Origin: a virus
IMG/VR virus record: IMGVR_UViG_3300025669_000084
Span: 1 to 40,944 of that record
Length of the DNA: 40,944 nt
Direction: 5' to 3' (one strand)
The translations under genes and the position numbers were made by a program. Below, piece by piece: positions 6,946 through 14,759 of the stretch. Below the pieces are notes generated by a model that saw only the letters and a program-made list of their open reading frames with translations, did not search any database and was not told where the DNA came from. Within the stretch, counting starts at the first letter, position 1; each line of letters begins with the position of its first letter.

Positions 6946-7265
6946 CACTTTTCCATAACTTTATCGTATAATGTTAATTGTCTAAACTCTAATTCCTTAT
7001 CCTTATCTAACTTTTCAAGTCTAGTTTTTATAATATTGAAAACGTAATCCCCAATATCAATCTTTTTAGTAACTCCAACAGATTCTTTATTCCAAGTAAT
7101 ATTACCACCATTAATGACTACTCCAAATTTCTTAATCTCTTCTTCAGTAAAATCAATCTTATTCCTAGATTGTTCTAATACTCTTAATCCAACACGGGTA
7201 TCCTTTGTTGGTAGCATAGTCAATGTTTGTATTCTCTCGAAAATCGTTAATTCTAATTCAACCAT
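6945..7265 (-). CDS. Small protein of the capsid region, function unknown
   Basis: A 106-residue, charged, mainly helical protein with its own leaderless promoter (ATG 7265, TATA centre about 25 bp upstream). It has an N-terminal LELTIFERIQTL segment, a central EEEIKKFGVVINGGNITWNK stretch and a C-terminal coiled-coil-like helix (about 75-100). The composition differs from the Ser/Thr-rich virion proteins either side, so it may be a non-structural factor placed among head genes. No family recognised. Confidence 0.65.
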   Translation of the reverse strand: MVELELTIFERIQTLTMLPTKDTRVGLRVLEQSRNKIDFTEEEIKKFGVVINGGNITWNKESVGVTKKIDIGDYVFNIIKTRLEKLDKDKELEFRQLTLYDKVMEK

Positions 7266-7280
7266 GATATAATAGTAAGT

Positions 7281-7328
7281 TAATTATTTATAAAAATATA
7301 ATATAAAAAAAAAGGGTTAAATAGGATT
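7281..7328 (-). repeat. 48-bp direct repeat with terminator and promoter, copy 1
   Basis: This sequence is repeated at 7631-7678 with one mismatch. On the minus strand it reads an oligo-T run followed by TATA-rich sequence (TTTATAAATAATTA). That suggests a terminator for the gene upstream fused to a promoter for the gene downstream (6945-7265). Confidence 0.85.
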
Positions 7329-7614
7329 ATTCTTTTGGTTTCCACCTAAGAATAAGTAATACCCCAACATCTGCATCATCATTACCAGTTATTGTCATAA
7401 CGTCTGGTTTAAAAGCTTCTTTTATAAGTTCTAAATCTTGTAAATCCAAACTATAATTAGATTTAAAATTTACTTCAACATCTCCATTAACACTAGAATT
7501 AATATCTGCATCAATCCTGAATACTGAATCCTTATTATTAACAAATAATTTTACTAATTTATTATCTATTCTTCCAAGAGTATCTTTCCATGTTTCAACA
7601 CTATCTTTTACCAT
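7327..7614 (-). CDS. Small protein of the capsid region, function unknown
   Basis: A 95-residue, acidic protein with alternating strands (FRIDADINSS, VEVNFKSNYS) and a C-terminal LLILRWKPKE. It starts at ATG 7614, about 27 bp from the TATA centre of the upstream repeat, so it is probably leaderless. It is the partner of 6945-7265 in a pair of genes with duplicated control regions; the two proteins are not obviously similar in sequence. Confidence 0.65.
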   Translation of the reverse strand: MVKDSVETWKDTLGRIDNKLVKLFVNNKDSVFRIDADINSSVNGDVEVNFKSNYSLDLQDLELIKEAFKPDVMTITGNDDADVGVLLILRWKPKE

Positions 7615-7630
7615 AAGAGAATAATATAAT

Positions 7631-7678
7631 TAATTATTTATAAATATATAATATAAAAAAAAAGGGTTAAATAGGATT
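7631..7678 (-). repeat. 48-bp direct repeat with terminator and promoter, copy 2
   Basis: Second copy of the sequence at 7281-7328. It begins six bases after the stop of 7685-8368 on the minus strand. Its oligo-T stretch (7655-7663) fits a terminator for the major capsid operon and the TATA stretch fits the promoter of 7327-7614. Confidence 0.85.
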
Positions 7679-7684
7679 TTACTC

Positions 7685-8368
7685 CTAACTCTCTGTACAC
7701 ATTAAGTACATAAGAGTACCTTGTGCTTTAATTCTAATCTTATGTGAGAATTTAGTCTCATCATTATCTGCTGATACAATGTTACCTGAACCTATTGCAC
7801 CACCATTTATTGATAATAAATAAGCCTCATCATCAACATCTGCAATACCAGTCGCGTTTCCAGTTAAAACGGCTCTAAAGAAACTCATTGCAGTTACACT
7901 AGCAATACTAGTACTACTACCAGCACTATAAATCTCAGAATTTATTACTGCATAAGTACCACCAGTCAAAGTATCATTAAGAACTAGAATCTGTGCATCA
8001 ACACCTATACCAATACCACTAGCACTACCACCAGTACCAATATCCAAACTTATATGTGCTCCACGAACATTACTTCCAGAAGCAGTAAGTTTTGTAAACG
8101 CTCTAATACACTCACCACCAGTAGCACCATTCAAAGCGTATCTAAGATACATTAAACGGTTATCACCACTAGTTGCAGTTGTTTCAGCACGTATTTCTAC
8201 AAACTTACCATCTGGTGTACTTGTAGTTGCTGGTGCAGCTGAAGTACCAATTCCCATTAATAATCCACTAGCTGAAGCTGCTCCACTCAAATTTCTAAGA
8301 GTTAAAGCATGGTCTCCAAATCCTGGATACGTATTTTGTGGGAATGAATCACTATCAATATTTGCCAT
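7685..8368 (-). CDS. Capsid-region structural protein, likely decoration or capsid-associated
   Basis: About 227 residues from ATG 8368 (MANIDSDSF), 10 bases after the previous stop. A TTG at 8398 in the same frame would overlap that gene and is rejected. The protein is low in charge and rich in Gly, Ala, Ser and Thr, with repeating beta patterns: RLMYLRYALNGATGGE, then VRGAHISLDIGTGGSASGIG, then a late segment of Gly-rich strands. This suits a beta-helix or jelly-roll virion surface protein. It ends the operon that starts with the protease. Confidence 0.7.
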   Translation of the reverse strand: MANIDSDSFPQNTYPGFGDHALTLRNLSGAASASGLLMGIGTSAAPATTSTPDGKFVEIRAETTATSGDNRLMYLRYALNGATGGECIRAFTKLTASGSNVRGAHISLDIGTGGSASGIGIGVDAQILVLNDTLTGGTYAVINSEIYSAGSSTSIASVTAMSFFRAVLTGNATGIADVDDEAYLLSINGGAIGSGNIVSADNDETKFSHKIRIKAQGTLMYLMCTES

Positions 8369-8378
8369 ACTAATTCGC

Positions 8379-8651
8379 CTAGACTCCCCAAACAACAATA
8401 TTATGTATTCCAGTTGAAATACTACCTAATGTTATTATTCCTGTGCTTGGAACCCACGTACTTGTTACGTCTGCTCCTACATCATCTTGAGCTAAACTGT
8501 TCAAGATTGTTCTCATAGTACTAGCAACGCTATCACTATACAAATCTATTGTATCGCTTGTAGCTGCTGTTGCTGGTGTTACTATTATCAATTTCTTAAT
8601 GTCTCCATTAACCGATTTGTAAAACGTACAATCGTCTGTAATATCTGTCAT
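8379..8651 (-). CDS. Small capsid decoration-like protein, paralogue 2
   Basis: A 90-residue protein that is clearly homologous to 8664-8936 along its full length. Shared segments include YKSVNGD, LI-VTPATA, SDTIDL-SDS and STGIITLG followed by TGIHN. It lies directly after the paralogue and the major capsid gene, so a role as a minor or decoration capsid protein is likely. The duplicates may occupy different symmetry sites or form a heteromer. Confidence 0.75.
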   Translation of the reverse strand: MTDITDDCTFYKSVNGDIKKLIIVTPATAATSDTIDLYSDSVASTMRTILNSLAQDDVGADVTSTWVPSTGIITLGSISTGIHNIVVWGV

Positions 8652-8663
8652 ATTTTTTTCACC

Positions 8664-8936
8664 TTATATTCCTTCTACTAAAACATTATGTATCCCTGTT
8701 ACCAGGGTTCCTAATGTTATAATCCCAGTATCTGGGTCCCAAGTTGCATCCTTGTCTGCACCTGCATCATCTTGAACTAAAGTGTTCAAGATTGTTCTAA
8801 TATTGCTACTTGCACTATCACTATTCAAATCTATTGTATCATTAGACTCTGCTGTTGCTGGAGTAACTAAGATTAAAGTCTTAGTATCCCCATTAACAGA
8901 TTTGTATACTGTACAAGTACTCAAAAGCTCAGTCAT
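8664..8936 (-). CDS. Small capsid decoration-like protein, paralogue 1
   Basis: A 90-residue paralogue of 8379-8651, with roughly two thirds of residues identical by eye. It sits 13 bases downstream of the major capsid gene, starting at ATG 8936. The fold appears all-beta. Small proteins encoded next to the major capsid gene often stabilise the expanded shell. Confidence 0.75.
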   Translation of the reverse strand: MTELLSTCTVYKSVNGDTKTLILVTPATAESNDTIDLNSDSASSNIRTILNTLVQDDAGADKDATWDPDTGIITLGTLVTGIHNVLVEGI

Positions 8937-8949
8937 ATCAAATCACTTC

Positions 8950-10041
8950 CTAAGTAATTGATGTTAATTCTCCACAAAACTGTTCTGCTAGAACTAACAA
9001 TACACCATACCACTTAATCATAAACTTGTTACTATCATCAGTCTTTGCAAGTCTTTCAAAAGTTATATCTTGTGCTATACCCATCCTAACTACTCTAGTA
9101 TTAATGAAATATAATACTTTACTAGAAGATGTATCTGTCATAAAAGTACTTGGTATGAATGGTATTCCTTCAAACTCAGTTGCTGTGTAACCGAAACTCA
9201 AAACTACTGGTTCATTGTATCTAATATATGATTGGTATAGAGCTTTTAAATCGTCTCCGACTGCTAATCCACCTATCATCATGTTTGGTCTCATTCCACC
9301 AACAGTATCTGATTGACTTGTTCCACCGTGAGTACATTGCCTAATCATAGTACGCATTGCACTAATACTTAATGCTCCATTAACAGCTGTACTGTTTGTA
9401 GATATTTCTGCACCAAGACCGTTGAAACCGTATTGGTTAGAACTAGTTGCACCATCGACTATCTCGTTCTCAATCTTTTGGATTAATTGCCTAGTCTTAT
9501 TCATGATTTCTTCTCTTTCCATGTCAATATATCCCCTAGCATGAACTTGCATAGGACCAGTTACTGCAGCTACTGCGTAACAATATTTAACTTGTTTAGT
9601 TAGTCTACTGAATGTATCATCAGTTACTGGTAAAGCTGCTCCTTCTGGTAAGAATTGTGCATTAGTACTAGCGAACTGTGAAGTATTCCAATCATAGAAT
9701 TTCCCACGAACTGCTTGTTTTGGTAGCATCTCATATAACGGACTTGCTTTTTGTGACAAGCTGATTATATCAGGACTAACATATATTGGTAATAGTGTTG
9801 GTAAACTTCCACTTGTGGATGAATAACTAGTACCACTAGCATACTCGCTTGTAGTTGTTCCTCTATCTTTCTTCAAGTATTGATTGAATGCTTTGTTAGA
9901 ACTTTTTAGGTTCTTTAACTTGTATTCATACTCTGATTTCTCTAATCCACCAGCGTATACTTGGTTTTCATATATTCCGTATTTACTAAATACTTCATCA
10001 AATGTTGAAGCATTATAATTTCCATTTCCGAATTGTGCCAT
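8950..10041 (-). CDS. Major capsid protein, HK97 fold
   Basis: A 363-residue protein immediately downstream of the protease gene. It has an extended, Ser/Thr-rich N-terminal region (about 1-80) that may act as a cleavable delta domain. Next comes a PTLLPIYVSPDIISL segment leading into the beta-rich core, with typical HK97-like features: an E-loop-like stretch about 120-140, a long spine helix around 170-200 (EEIMNKTRQLIQKIENEIVDG), and a P-domain/A-domain alternation to residue 363. Length matches the family. It starts at ATG 10041. Assembly with portal and protease into a procapsid is inferred. Confidence 0.85.
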   Translation of the reverse strand: MAQFGNGNYNASTFDEVFSKYGIYENQVYAGGLEKSEYEYKLKNLKSSNKAFNQYLKKDRGTTTSEYASGTSYSSTSGSLPTLLPIYVSPDIISLSQKASPLYEMLPKQAVRGKFYDWNTSQFASTNAQFLPEGAALPVTDDTFSRLTKQVKYCYAVAAVTGPMQVHARGYIDMEREEIMNKTRQLIQKIENEIVDGATSSNQYGFNGLGAEISTNSTAVNGALSISAMRTMIRQCTHGGTSQSDTVGGMRPNMMIGGLAVGDDLKALYQSYIRYNEPVVLSFGYTATEFEGIPFIPSTFMTDTSSSKVLYFINTRVVRMGIAQDITFERLAKTDDSNKFMIKWYGVLLVLAEQFCGELTSIT

Positions 10042-10056
10042 TATTTTCTAACTCCT

Positions 10057-10953
10057 TTATTTTAACATATCGTATGTCTTACCTGTGTGACTGATAGACA
10101 ACATATCACTTAAAGAGAAACTTTCCTTCTCAATAATCTTCTCATTAATATCAACGTTCTTTTGTACTTGTGTTGATGCTAATGCTTTCAATTCAGCTCT
10201 CCTATCTACTTTCTCTTCAACAGGTGCTTTAATCTCTTCTTTAGATTTTTCAATACTATCAACTCTATCGTTGATTTTCTTTAGTTCTTCTAGTATTTTA
10301 GTCTCTAATGAAGCTTCTTTTACTTCAGTTTTTACTTCTTCGTTTTCCATATTATCGCTCTTTATTTTCTTTTTATCATTATTTTTCTTTGGTTTCTTTT
10401 TTGTTTCGTCTTCTTCTGCCTCTTCCTCTTCTTCCTTTTTAGGATTAGGTTTCTTTTCTAAGTCATAACTTTTAGCAATATTTACATAACTATTTCGATT
10501 ACTTCCTATTGGTGTGAAACTAGCTTCTACAAGTTCTGCCTCAGTCCACATCTTGTACTCTTCACCGAATCTCTTAACCATCTTACTTGCTTTTGGTATA
10601 GCACCGATGCTAACTCCAATCCTTGCTCCCTGATTTAGTTTATTCTTTATTTTCTCAGCTTCAGGGTCCCCATCATAAAATTTAGGAATAGCAGTAAGTG
10701 CGTGGTCTTCTCCATTAACACCAGTAATTACTCTAGGACTCTCCCAATGACCAATAAGATTATCCATAAGATTCTTATGGTCTTTTAACAATGGTATATA
10801 CTTGTTAATGTCTCCACACCATTTGTTTAATAATTGTTTACTCATAAACTCGTTATCACGGTCAATGCTTGTATCAGATAGGATTGCTTTGTATCCTCCA
10901 TTCTTGGATTTTACAATAGGCATCCACAATTTAATCATATTATCGTCAGACAT
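10057..10953 (-). CDS. Prohead protease fused to a scaffold-like C-terminal domain
   Basis: A 298-residue protein. Residues 1-165 resemble HK97-type prohead proteases: PLLKDHKN holds a probable catalytic His59, and GVSIGAIP holds a probable catalytic Ser115. An EASFTPIGSNRNS segment follows, which is characteristic of the family near the C-terminal end of the domain. Residues about 170-260 are a Lys/Glu repeat region and coiled coil, like a scaffold. The fusion would assemble inside the procapsid and then cleave itself and the capsid protein. It starts at ATG 10953, about 26 bp from the late promoter TATA, so it is probably leaderless. Confidence 0.85.
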   Translation of the reverse strand: MSDDNMIKLWMPIVKSKNGGYKAILSDTSIDRDNEFMSKQLLNKWCGDINKYIPLLKDHKNLMDNLIGHWESPRVITGVNGEDHALTAIPKFYDGDPEAEKIKNKLNQGARIGVSIGAIPKASKMVKRFGEEYKMWTEAELVEASFTPIGSNRNSYVNIAKSYDLEKKPNPKKEEEEEAEEDETKKKPKKNNDKKKIKSDNMENEEVKTEVKEASLETKILEELKKINDRVDSIEKSKEEIKAPVEEKVDRRAELKALASTQVQKNVDINEKIIEKESFSLSDMLSISHTGKTYDMLK

Positions 10954-10969
10954 AACTTAACAATGGTTA

Positions 10970-10989
10970 TTGGATAATATAAGAATAAT
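10970..10989 (-). promoter_or_regulatory. Late-type promoter for the protease-capsid operon
   Basis: The minus strand reads ATTATTCTTATATTATCCAA. The TATA centre near 10979 is 26 bp from ATG 10953. It shares the core with the elements at 14232-14249 and 3465-3481. Confidence 0.7.
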
Positions 10990-11023
10990 TATTTTTTAAC
11001 GAAATAGTAATAACGTTACTAAC

Positions 11024-12076
11024 TCATTTTCTAACAAAATATTTTACTTTACACCTACAATTAGGTCTTGTCGGAGGAAACATGAACTTATTACCATTCT
11101 TCTCATAAGTGAATAAATCATCAATACCTACAACCTGATTATTCAAAGCCTTACTATCAGCACCCGTCTTACCATCAAGTGTAGCATCCCATTTCTTTAC
11201 TACTTCTCCACTAACACTCTTCCAACTATAATACTCTCCAATATTCCTAATCTTACTAGACTCAGTAACTGCAATCATCTTACTATGCCAACCTTCCATC
11301 TCTCCAAAAACATCCTCTACACGTTCTTGTAAACTATTAACACTCTCAAAATTGTTTAACCCGTCTTGTAATGATTGATGTAAGGTATTCTGTAAATTCT
11401 GATTTACTCCTTTTAATCCAAACCACCTAACACTATTAGGTAATACGTAACCATCAATCTGATTTTGTAACTCTACCGTAACTACTGGTATTAAGCTATC
11501 CATCTCAACAATTTCTCCACCATCAACTCTTGCTTCCTTAATACCTTCAGCAAGTGTTCTACGAATAATATTACTTAACTCCTTCTTCAATGGTGTTAAT
11601 TGGAAAGCTCCAACAATCTTAGAAATAAGACTTGGTAAATTATCCTTATACTGTTTGATGAATCCACTTATTAAACGTTTTAATTGTTTATAATACTTAA
11701 CTAGGAATTCTTTATAATCCTCTGAATCCTTTACTGCTTTAATTATCAAATCCATATCTTTCTGGTTATAGCTTTTACTATTCAATATGTAAGGAATCTC
11801 CATCATCTCATACTGTGCAGTATAACTATCAATCCCATCATGCCAATCAATAACCCTAGCAACACCAAACAAGTGTTGAGTCTTCCAACTCTCCAAGTTT
11901 TCAGGACTCAAATCGGTTGGTATAATTAGTATAGTTCTTATAATCATTGTACGGGATAATTCTAATAATATCTCTACACGGTCATCATATAGTTTGGCAA
12001 ATCTTTGGCAGAAATTACCTCCTACCCTTTGACTGTATGCTTTCTTGAAAGTTTCATAATCAACATCTAATATCAT
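11024..12076 (-). CDS. Minor head protein, MuF/SPP1 gp7-like
   Basis: A 350-residue protein in the classical place right after the portal. The C-terminal third carries the MuF signature: a KKWDATLDGKTGADSK segment, then HxL-like spacing, then FPPTRPNCRCKVKYFV. The NCRC motif lies near the C-terminus. The family is incorporated in few copies near the portal and may enter the cell with the DNA. The N-terminal two thirds are helical. It starts at ATG 12076, 13 bases after 12090-12308. No fused effector domain was seen. Confidence 0.8.
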   Translation of the reverse strand: MILDVDYETFKKAYSQRVGGNFCQRFAKLYDDRVEILLELSRTMIIRTILIIPTDLSPENLESWKTQHLFGVARVIDWHDGIDSYTAQYEMMEIPYILNSKSYNQKDMDLIIKAVKDSEDYKEFLVKYYKQLKRLISGFIKQYKDNLPSLISKIVGAFQLTPLKKELSNIIRRTLAEGIKEARVDGGEIVEMDSLIPVVTVELQNQIDGYVLPNSVRWFGLKGVNQNLQNTLHQSLQDGLNNFESVNSLQERVEDVFGEMEGWHSKMIAVTESSKIRNIGEYYSWKSVSGEVVKKWDATLDGKTGADSKALNNQVVGIDDLFTYEKNGNKFMFPPTRPNCRCKVKYFVRK

Positions 12077-12089
12077 TATTCATCTATCC

Positions 12090-12308
12090 TCATTCAAATA
12101 TTATTGTCATACTAGCAGTCTTACCTGTTGCAACATATAATCTTAATCCCTCACTAAAAGGCATTGCATGGAAGTTTAAATCTATTGGATTATCACTTGA
12201 ATCAGTAAGTATTGATTTAACCCATAACCTACCGTTAGAATCAACCCAAGCAGTATTCTTCTCAGCTGGGTCTCCATTTCTAGCACCATTAGTAAGTATG
12301 TTAGTCAA
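12090..12308 (-). CDS. Small head-operon protein
   Basis: A 72-residue, Asn/Asp/Thr-rich, beta-type protein between portal and MuF genes (six and 13 bases away). It has a TNILTNGARNGD start and an LWVKSILTDSSDNPIDLN core. It may be a small virion protein. The family was not recognised. It starts at ATG 12308. Confidence 0.65.
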   Translation of the reverse strand: MTNILTNGARNGDPAEKNTAWVDSNGRLWVKSILTDSSDNPIDLNFHAMPFSEGLRLYVATGKTASMTIIFE

Positions 12309-12314
12309 ATTAAA

Positions 12315-13847
12315 TCACTCTTCTTTATCTTTATTATTAGAACCTTTCAAATCATTAAATTCTCCTTGAATACTTTGTTGCATTCCCTTAATCTGGTCTC
12401 CACCCTCAACCTTAGATAATCCACGAACCTCACGAACCTCATTAATAGTAAGTATTCCAGCATTAACATCCTCAATCTCATGAGCCCTAACCCTATCCTC
12501 TTGTAACATATCTTCTATTTTGAATTTGAACTCTACTTCAGGAACGAAACCTTCAGGATAGAATTCTGGTATAATCTCATTATTGAATTTTGACTCAATA
12601 AACTTAGCAAGTGGTAGTATAGCCTTCCTCAAGAATACACGGTCTTGTACTACTCCAGTACTACGATTAACATCCTCAGTATAACCTAACTCATTAGGAG
12701 TAACATGGAAGGTACTCATTACTATTTGCATATAAAACCTCATACCCTCTAACCATTGCATATCAGTAGCACTCATGGTTAATTGTTTTAGGTCCATCTT
12801 CTTACCAGTAAATAATACTTTCTGACTCTTACCCTTAATCTTCTCATGCCATTGGTCTCTAATCTTTTTCAATCCAGGCTCTAATTCACCCTCTAATTGA
12901 ACAATCATGCTAGGAATAGCATAATCAGAGAATATTTGAGCATTAAAACGTGTAGCATTATTCAAAGCTTCAGCGATAGTCATTAGTGTTTGGATATTAC
13001 TCCAACCATACCAATTATCATTTTGTGGATTCATCTTCAAATATACTATTTCACGATTCCAAAATGGTTGTGGACTACCATCACTAGTAATATAATTATA
13101 CTGATAAAAGCATGGTTTATCTTCCCATAACCTACCATAAGCATCCACGCTTACTACGAACCTGCCACCATCTGCAACACGTATCTCTAGTAATCCAACA
13201 TTATTAGTATCTAAAGCCTTTTTCAATTCTGGTTCTGAAAGGTTTGATAACATTTTAGTTCTTGGAGATTCATCATTTATCTTCTTAACAAATTTAGTCT
13301 TATTAATAAAACCATTATATTTATAGACTGGTTGTCTACCAGTAGCCTTACTCACTAACTCCATAAAAGGCTTAGTACTCCACCTATTATGTGGTAATGC
13401 TAGTTCTAATGGTTTAGTATAAAAATTAGTACCGAAAGTCTTAACAATAACCCCAGCATCTAACTCTAAAGTATCTTTTAATAATTTACGTATAAAAGTA
13501 TTCCACTCCTCATCCTTGTTAGGATACTTAAAGAAATCAGTAATTTGTTCCTGTATAACAGTATTCGCAACCTCCTCAAAACCCTCACTTGGAATAATAC
13601 TCCAATCCAAGTTAGCAATCTCTTCAGTAATTACTTCAATACACATCTGTATTGCTGGAATCCTAGCGAAATCCCTTATAGCATAAAGATTAAAATTAGG
13701 TCTTGGAACCCCAAGTGTTGGAGACCAGAACCAACTAGTCTGGAAAGCATACTTGTTAACATCAAACTCTCCACTAGCACCTATTATTGAACCCCTAGAC
13801 TGTAAAGCCCTACTAATATAATTGTTTATTGAATCTAATAATTTCAT
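12315..13847 (-). CDS. Portal protein
   Basis: A 510-residue protein of portal length and architecture. It has an N-terminal region with NLYAIRDFARIPAIQMCIE, a central wing, and a conserved core with GWSNIQTLMTIAEALNNATR (around residue 275) and a stem/crown-type stretch near residues 345-430. That stretch carries a VTPNELGYTED motif that typifies SPP1/HK97 portals. It forms the dodecameric DNA gate and recruits the terminase. It starts at ATG 13847, overlapping the stop of the upstream gene by 4 bases. Confidence 0.9.
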   Translation of the reverse strand: MKLLDSINNYISRALQSRGSIIGASGEFDVNKYAFQTSWFWSPTLGVPRPNFNLYAIRDFARIPAIQMCIEVITEEIANLDWSIIPSEGFEEVANTVIQEQITDFFKYPNKDEEWNTFIRKLLKDTLELDAGVIVKTFGTNFYTKPLELALPHNRWSTKPFMELVSKATGRQPVYKYNGFINKTKFVKKINDESPRTKMLSNLSEPELKKALDTNNVGLLEIRVADGGRFVVSVDAYGRLWEDKPCFYQYNYITSDGSPQPFWNREIVYLKMNPQNDNWYGWSNIQTLMTIAEALNNATRFNAQIFSDYAIPSMIVQLEGELEPGLKKIRDQWHEKIKGKSQKVLFTGKKMDLKQLTMSATDMQWLEGMRFYMQIVMSTFHVTPNELGYTEDVNRSTGVVQDRVFLRKAILPLAKFIESKFNNEIIPEFYPEGFVPEVEFKFKIEDMLQEDRVRAHEIEDVNAGILTINEVREVRGLSKVEGGDQIKGMQQSIQGEFNDLKGSNNKDKEE

Positions 13848-14215
13848 TTCGTTATCACCAAATCACGCAATGGTTGTATTGTAACCTCTTGTTTCTCATG
13901 ATTATAAGTGAAATCTCTTGGAACACCATCATACATTGCTGTACCCTTGGCTTTCCCAATTGTAATACCTTTATCATTAATACCTAAAGTACTATCTGGG
14001 TGTATGGTAATAACGTTCTCTCTGAATGCTAAGAATCCTATTTTATAAGTTTTTGATTTTGTGAAATCCTCCTCGTCCTGTTCATTAGTTATTGGTTCTA
14101 AAGTGTTCTCATCTTCTATAACTACTGGAGTTTCTACAATGACTGGTTCTACTATTGTTTTAACCACTTCTTTTTTTGGTTTCTTTACTTTTTTAGAAGA
14201 TTCATTTGCTTTCAT
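13844..14215 (-). CDS. First gene of the late head operon, function unknown
   Basis: A 123-residue protein with a long Lys/Val/Glu/Pro-rich, probably disordered N-terminal half (about 1-50) and a folded beta-type C-terminal half containing GFLAFRENVITIHPDSTLG. It starts at ATG 14215, about 26 bp from a late promoter, with no ribosome-binding site, so the message is probably leaderless. It is coupled to the portal gene by a four-base overlap. A head-assembly role is likely from position. Confidence 0.7.
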   Translation of the reverse strand: MKANESSKKVKKPKKEVVKTIVEPVIVETPVVIEDENTLEPITNEQDEEDFTKSKTYKIGFLAFRENVITIHPDSTLGINDKGITIGKAKGTAMYDGVPRDFTYNHEKQEVTIQPLRDLVITK

Positions 14216-14231
14216 AATTTAAATATGTTAA

Positions 14232-14249
14232 TTGGATAATATAAGAATT
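14232..14249 (-). promoter_or_regulatory. Late-type promoter for the portal operon
   Basis: The minus strand reads AATTCTTATATTATCCAA with the TATA centre at about 14241, 26 bp from ATG 14215. It almost exactly matches the element before the protease gene. Confidence 0.7.
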
Positions 14250-14253
14250 ATGA

Positions 14254-14400
14254 TTATACTTCTATGTCTATCACTAGATTTAATATGATTATCCTCAACC
14301 AATACTTGTAAGTCTTAACACCAACATGGAAACCAAAAGTAAGAAAGTGTAAAGCCATATCCTTCTTATTACTCTTTACCCAACTAAAACTAACAACCAT
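14254..14400 (-). CDS. Small basic hydrophobic protein
   Basis: A 48-residue protein starting at ATG 14400 behind GGTGATGATT. It begins MVVSFSWVKSNKK, is rich in aromatic residues, and has a C-terminal hydrophobic segment (WLRIIILNLVIDIEV) that could be a short membrane helix. It is the last gene of the small-gene cluster before the late head promoter. Family not recognised. Confidence 0.55.
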   Translation of the reverse strand: MVVSFSWVKSNKKDMALHFLTFGFHVGVKTYKYWLRIIILNLVIDIEV

Positions 14401-14406
14401 CAATCA

Positions 14407-14580
14407 TCACCCATGAGGATTTATTCCAAATTCTTCTAAAATATCAAAAATTTGCTCATACGCTGTTAATTTTCCTCTCCCAAATGCTGACTTAGTCTCT
14501 TGATAATTAACCCCCCCAGAAATAAAAGCTGATATCCTATTTATTGCCTTTTTATAATCAATTTTTTTAATCTCCATCAT
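14407..14580 (-). CDS. Small helical protein, intact relative of the broken gene at 14640-14759
   Basis: A 57-residue protein starting MMEIKKIDYKKAINRI at ATG 14580, with GAGTGAT upstream. It continues with SGGVNYQETKSAFGRGKL and a C-terminal helix ending GINPHG. Its N-terminal 12 residues and the 27 bases before its start resemble the broken gene nearby, so the pair looks like a duplication. Function unknown. Confidence 0.6.
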   Translation of the reverse strand: MMEIKKIDYKKAINRISAFISGGVNYQETKSAFGRGKLTAYEQIFDILEEFGINPHG

Positions 14581-14607
14581 TTATCACTCTTTATTGTTTT
14601 TATTGAA
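14581..14607 (-). repeat. 27-bp direct repeat around a translation start, copy 1
   Basis: Identical to 14762-14788. On the minus strand it runs TTCAATAAAAACAATAAAGA and on to the GTGATAA that precedes the start codon. Each copy precedes one of two related small genes, consistent with a local duplication of about 180 bp. Confidence 0.85.
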
Positions 14608-14639
14608 AAACATTACACTATTTGGTTTATTTATCATAC

Positions 14640-14759
14640 TTAACAACCCACTTCCTTTAATCTCTTATCTACTTCTGCTCTTTCTTCTTCTGGTATGAAG
14701 TCAAAGTATTACATCATTATATCGAATCCTTTTTCATAATCTATTTTTGTTTTATCCAT
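14640..14759 (-). pseudogene. Small gene interrupted by an in-frame TAA
   Basis: The frame starts at ATG 14759 with GAGTGATAAAA upstream. It reads MDKTKIDYEKGFDIMM, meets TAA at 14709-14711, then continues in the same frame as YFDFIPEEERAEVDKRLKEV to a stop at 14640. The N-terminal part resembles 14407-14580, and the C-terminal part resembles IPEDEWQERMKKKKEELDKI in 18404-18553. A single base change from Lys, Gln or Glu would restore a 39-residue protein. It may be a recent nonsense mutation or a sequencing variant. Confidence 0.6.

Noticed and set aside
8369-8398. TTG start for the gene ending at 7685
   Set aside because: It would overlap the previous gene; ATG 8368 follows that gene's stop with normal spacing.
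14709-14711. Recoding of the in-frame stop as pyrrolysine
   Set aside because: Pyrrolysine uses TAG; this is TAA and no downstream structure is evident.
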